Source: CALMJB01 sp963977945 | GTDB taxonomy: Bacteria; Actinomycetota; Actinomycetes; Nanopelagicales; Nanopelagicaceae | Reading direction: 5' to 3' | Assembly (NCBI GenBank): GCA_963977945.1 | Contig: CAXBQO010000050.1 | Coordinates: 1-7,686, forward strand | DNA: 7,686 nt | In this document: piece by piece, positions 6,071 to 7,686 of the stretch | How the letters are laid out: every line of letters starts with the position of its first letter | How positions within the stretch are numbered: the first letter of the stretch is position 1 | Position numbers and translations under genes: made by a program | Notes under the pieces: generated by a model | What the model saw: the letters and a program-made list of their open reading frames with translations, nothing else | Database searches by the model: none | What the model was told of the DNA's origin: nothing

Positions 6071-7686
6071 TTAGCTTACTAAGCAATCTGGACCAAGCAC
6101 GGTTTTTAAATCAGCGCTTAGACCTGGCGAAGATGAGACCCGTAATTTTTCATCAAGTTTTAAGATTGTATTTTTCTCACCATTTAATAGTTTCAGATGT
6201 ACTTCGCGACTTCCGGGGTGAGAGCGCAAAATTTCTTTCATCCGATCAATAACTGGAGGTGTGCAAGCAGATGCTGCCATTGAAATTATTAACGGACCGG
6301 TTGGCATAACTTTGAGATCTGGCAAACTTAAATCAATTGCAGTTACCCGCGGTAACTCTTCGCGCCGATCAACCCGACCGCGTATTAGAACAACTCTGTC
6401 TGCCACCAAATTCATTCCATGATTTGAATAAGTATTTGAGAAAAATAAAATATCAACTGAACCACCAAGATCTTCAACCGTCACAATCGCCCAAGGCATT
6501 CCCTGCTTTGAAACTTTGCGCTGCACTTGTGTAATAAGTCCGGCAATAGTCACAATTTCATCTTGCACCGTTTCAGATAATTGATTAATTGTGAAACTAG
6601 TTGCGGCGCGCAAAACATGTTCGACTCCGAGCAATGGATGATCTGATACATATAAACCTAAAAATTCTCGTTCGTAGGAGAGTAAAAGTTGTTTATCCCA
6701 TTCACCATCTGGAATTGCCAAGGCAATTGATTTTGCAGCCTCTGAACCTAAACTTGCCGAACTTGTTCCTAAATCAAAGAGATCAAACTGACCGATAGCT
6801 TCTGCTCGCTTAGATTCGCTGACCTCATCGAGGGCTTCAAGATAAATCATCATTAAACCTTTACGAGAGTGATTTAGTGAATCAAAAGCGCCAGCTTTTA
6901 TTAATGCCTCAATTGTTTTTTTATTGCATACCGTTGAATCAACTTTGCTTAAGAAATCGGCAAAGGATTCATATCTGCCCTTTTCGCCACGATTTCTAAC
7001 AATTGAATCAACTACGTTCTCGCCGACATTTCTTATTGCAGCCAAACCAAATCTGATGTCATTTCCGATTGGGGTGTAGTCAGCTGCAGATTCATTTACA
7101 TCTGGCGGTAATACTTTGATTCCCATTCGCCGGCACTCGCCTAAATACAACGCGCTTTTATCTTTATCATCGCGCACACTGGTTAATAGCGCTGCCATAT
7201 ATTCAGTTGGAAAATTTGCTTTGAGATATGCGGTCCAGAATGAAAGCACACCATAACCGGCACTGTGCGCGCGATTGAATGCGTAATCTGAAAACGGAAT
7301 AAGTGTGCGCCACAACTTATCTATCGCATCTTCGGAAAAATTATTTGCCCGCATTCCGGCTTCAAAATGCACCTGCTCTTTATCAAGAATCTCTTTATCT
7401 TTTTTACCCATGGCTTTACGCAATAAGTCAGCCCGGCCTAATGAAAAACCTGCCACCTTTCGAGCAATTGCTAGCACCTGTTCTTGGTAAACAATTAATC
7501 CGTAAGTGTCATTTAAAATTTCACTCAAAGGTTTTTCTAATTGCGGGTGAATTGGCACCGGCTGTTTGCGCTTGTTTTTGTAATCTGCATATTTATTGTG
7601 TGAATCCTCGCCCATCGGACCTGGGCGATAAAGCGCAATTACTGCCGAAATATCTTCAAAGGAATCAGGAGCCATTGAGCGCAGCA
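6071..7686 (-). CDS. dnaE: DNA polymerase III subunit alpha, C-terminal part (5' end outside window)
   Basis: This is the C-terminal portion of the replicative C-family polymerase; the frame stays open through the window edge, so the ATG at 7675 is internal (preceded by Leu-Arg-Ser). Counting from that Met, visible parts are ALYRPGPMG (14-22), the fingers-domain YQEQVLAIARKVAGFSLG and LRKAMGKK (63-92), FNRAHSAGY (133-141), the GLAAIRNVGE helix-hairpin-helix region (210-219), a QFDLF sliding-clamp-binding motif (296-300), an OB-fold at about 373-445, and a C-terminal domain of about 90 residues. The PHP domain and the palm aspartates lie upstream, outside the window. About 538 residues are seen, slightly under half of a typical actinobacterial DnaE1. 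The intact clamp motif and C-terminal domain favour replicative DnaE1 over error-prone DnaE2/ImuC. It is followed 28 bases later by the HisA/PriA-type gene on the same strand. Confidence 0.97.
   Translation of the reverse strand, partial: LRSMAPDSFEDISAVIALYRPGPMGEDSHNKYADYKNKRKQPVPIHPQLEKPLSEILNDTYGLIVYQEQVLAIARKVAGFSLGRADLLRKAMGKKDKEILDKEQVHFEAGMRANNFSEDAIDKLWRTLIPFSDYAFNRAHSAGYGVLSFWTAYLKANFPTEYMAALLTSVRDDKDKSALYLGECRRMGIKVLPPDVNESAADYTPIGNDIRFGLAAIRNVGENVVDSIVRNRGEKGRYESFADFLSKVDSTVCNKKTIEALIKAGAFDSLNHSRKGLMMIYLEALDEVSESKRAEAIGQFDLFDLGTSSASLGSEAAKSIALAIPDGEWDKQLLLSYEREFLGLYVSDHPLLGVEHVLRAATSFTINQLSETVQDEIVTIAGLITQVQRKVSKQGMPWAIVTVEDLGGSVDILFFSNTYSNHGMNLVADRVVLIRGRVDRREELPRVTAIDLSLPDLKVMPTGPLIISMAASACTPPVIDRMKEILRSHPGSREVHLKLLNGEKNTILKLDEKLRVSSSPGLSADLKTVLGPDCLVS

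Noticed and set aside
7673..7675. The ATG near the right edge as the start of dnaE.
   Set aside because: The frame continues to the window end and the encoded residues begin in the middle of the polymerase core, so this Met is internal to a gene cut by the window.
6071..7686. Error-prone DnaE2/ImuC instead of the replicative subunit.
   Set aside because: A QFDLF clamp-binding motif, an OB-fold and a further C-terminal domain are present, which fits DnaE1; the N-terminal half cannot be checked.

Overview
This AT-rich window (roughly 40% GC by eye) carries eight genes, all on the minus strand and packed with gaps of at most 34 bases or short overlaps. Read in the direction of transcription (7686 down to 1), they are dnaE (5' part outside the window), a HisA/PriA-type isomerase, trpE, trpC, trpB, trpA, a MauE/DoxX-like membrane protein, and a membrane-anchored DsbA-like thioredoxin-fold protein whose 3' end is outside the window. 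There is no mobile element, RNA gene, CRISPR array or sizeable intergenic region.

The organism is most likely an actinobacterium with a small, streamlined, low-GC genome; the freshwater acI / Nanopelagicales type is a good fit. The evidence is the order priA-trpE-trpC-trpB-trpA, a PriA-like protein next to tryptophan genes with no trpF, and a trpC N-terminus that resembles the actinobacterial 'trp operon' membrane protein. The lineage is inferred from gene order and sequence feel, not from a marker-gene comparison.

Region 7686-6071 encodes the C-terminal part of the replicative polymerase III alpha subunit. Region 6042-820 is a tryptophan block: TrpE makes anthranilate (with a TrpG subunit encoded elsewhere), the HisA/PriA-type protein probably performs the TrpF isomerisation, TrpC closes the indole ring, and TrpAB make tryptophan. 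trpD, trpG and a classical trpF are not in the window. Region 830-1 encodes a probable envelope thiol-redox pair resembling MauE plus a DsbA/MauD-like partner.

Two things stand out. First, trpC has an in-frame 52-residue N-terminal extension with one membrane helix, a basic linker and a W..L..G.DPT tail. This looks like a collapsed remnant of the separate membrane protein that lies between trpE and trpC in many actinobacteria, now fused to TrpC. Second, the HisA/PriA-type protein keeps the catalytic aspartates but has lost about 11 residues of the first active-site loop, including the position of PriA Arg19, and the loop-5 tryptophan. No other his genes are adjacent, so it may have become a dedicated TrpF enzyme.
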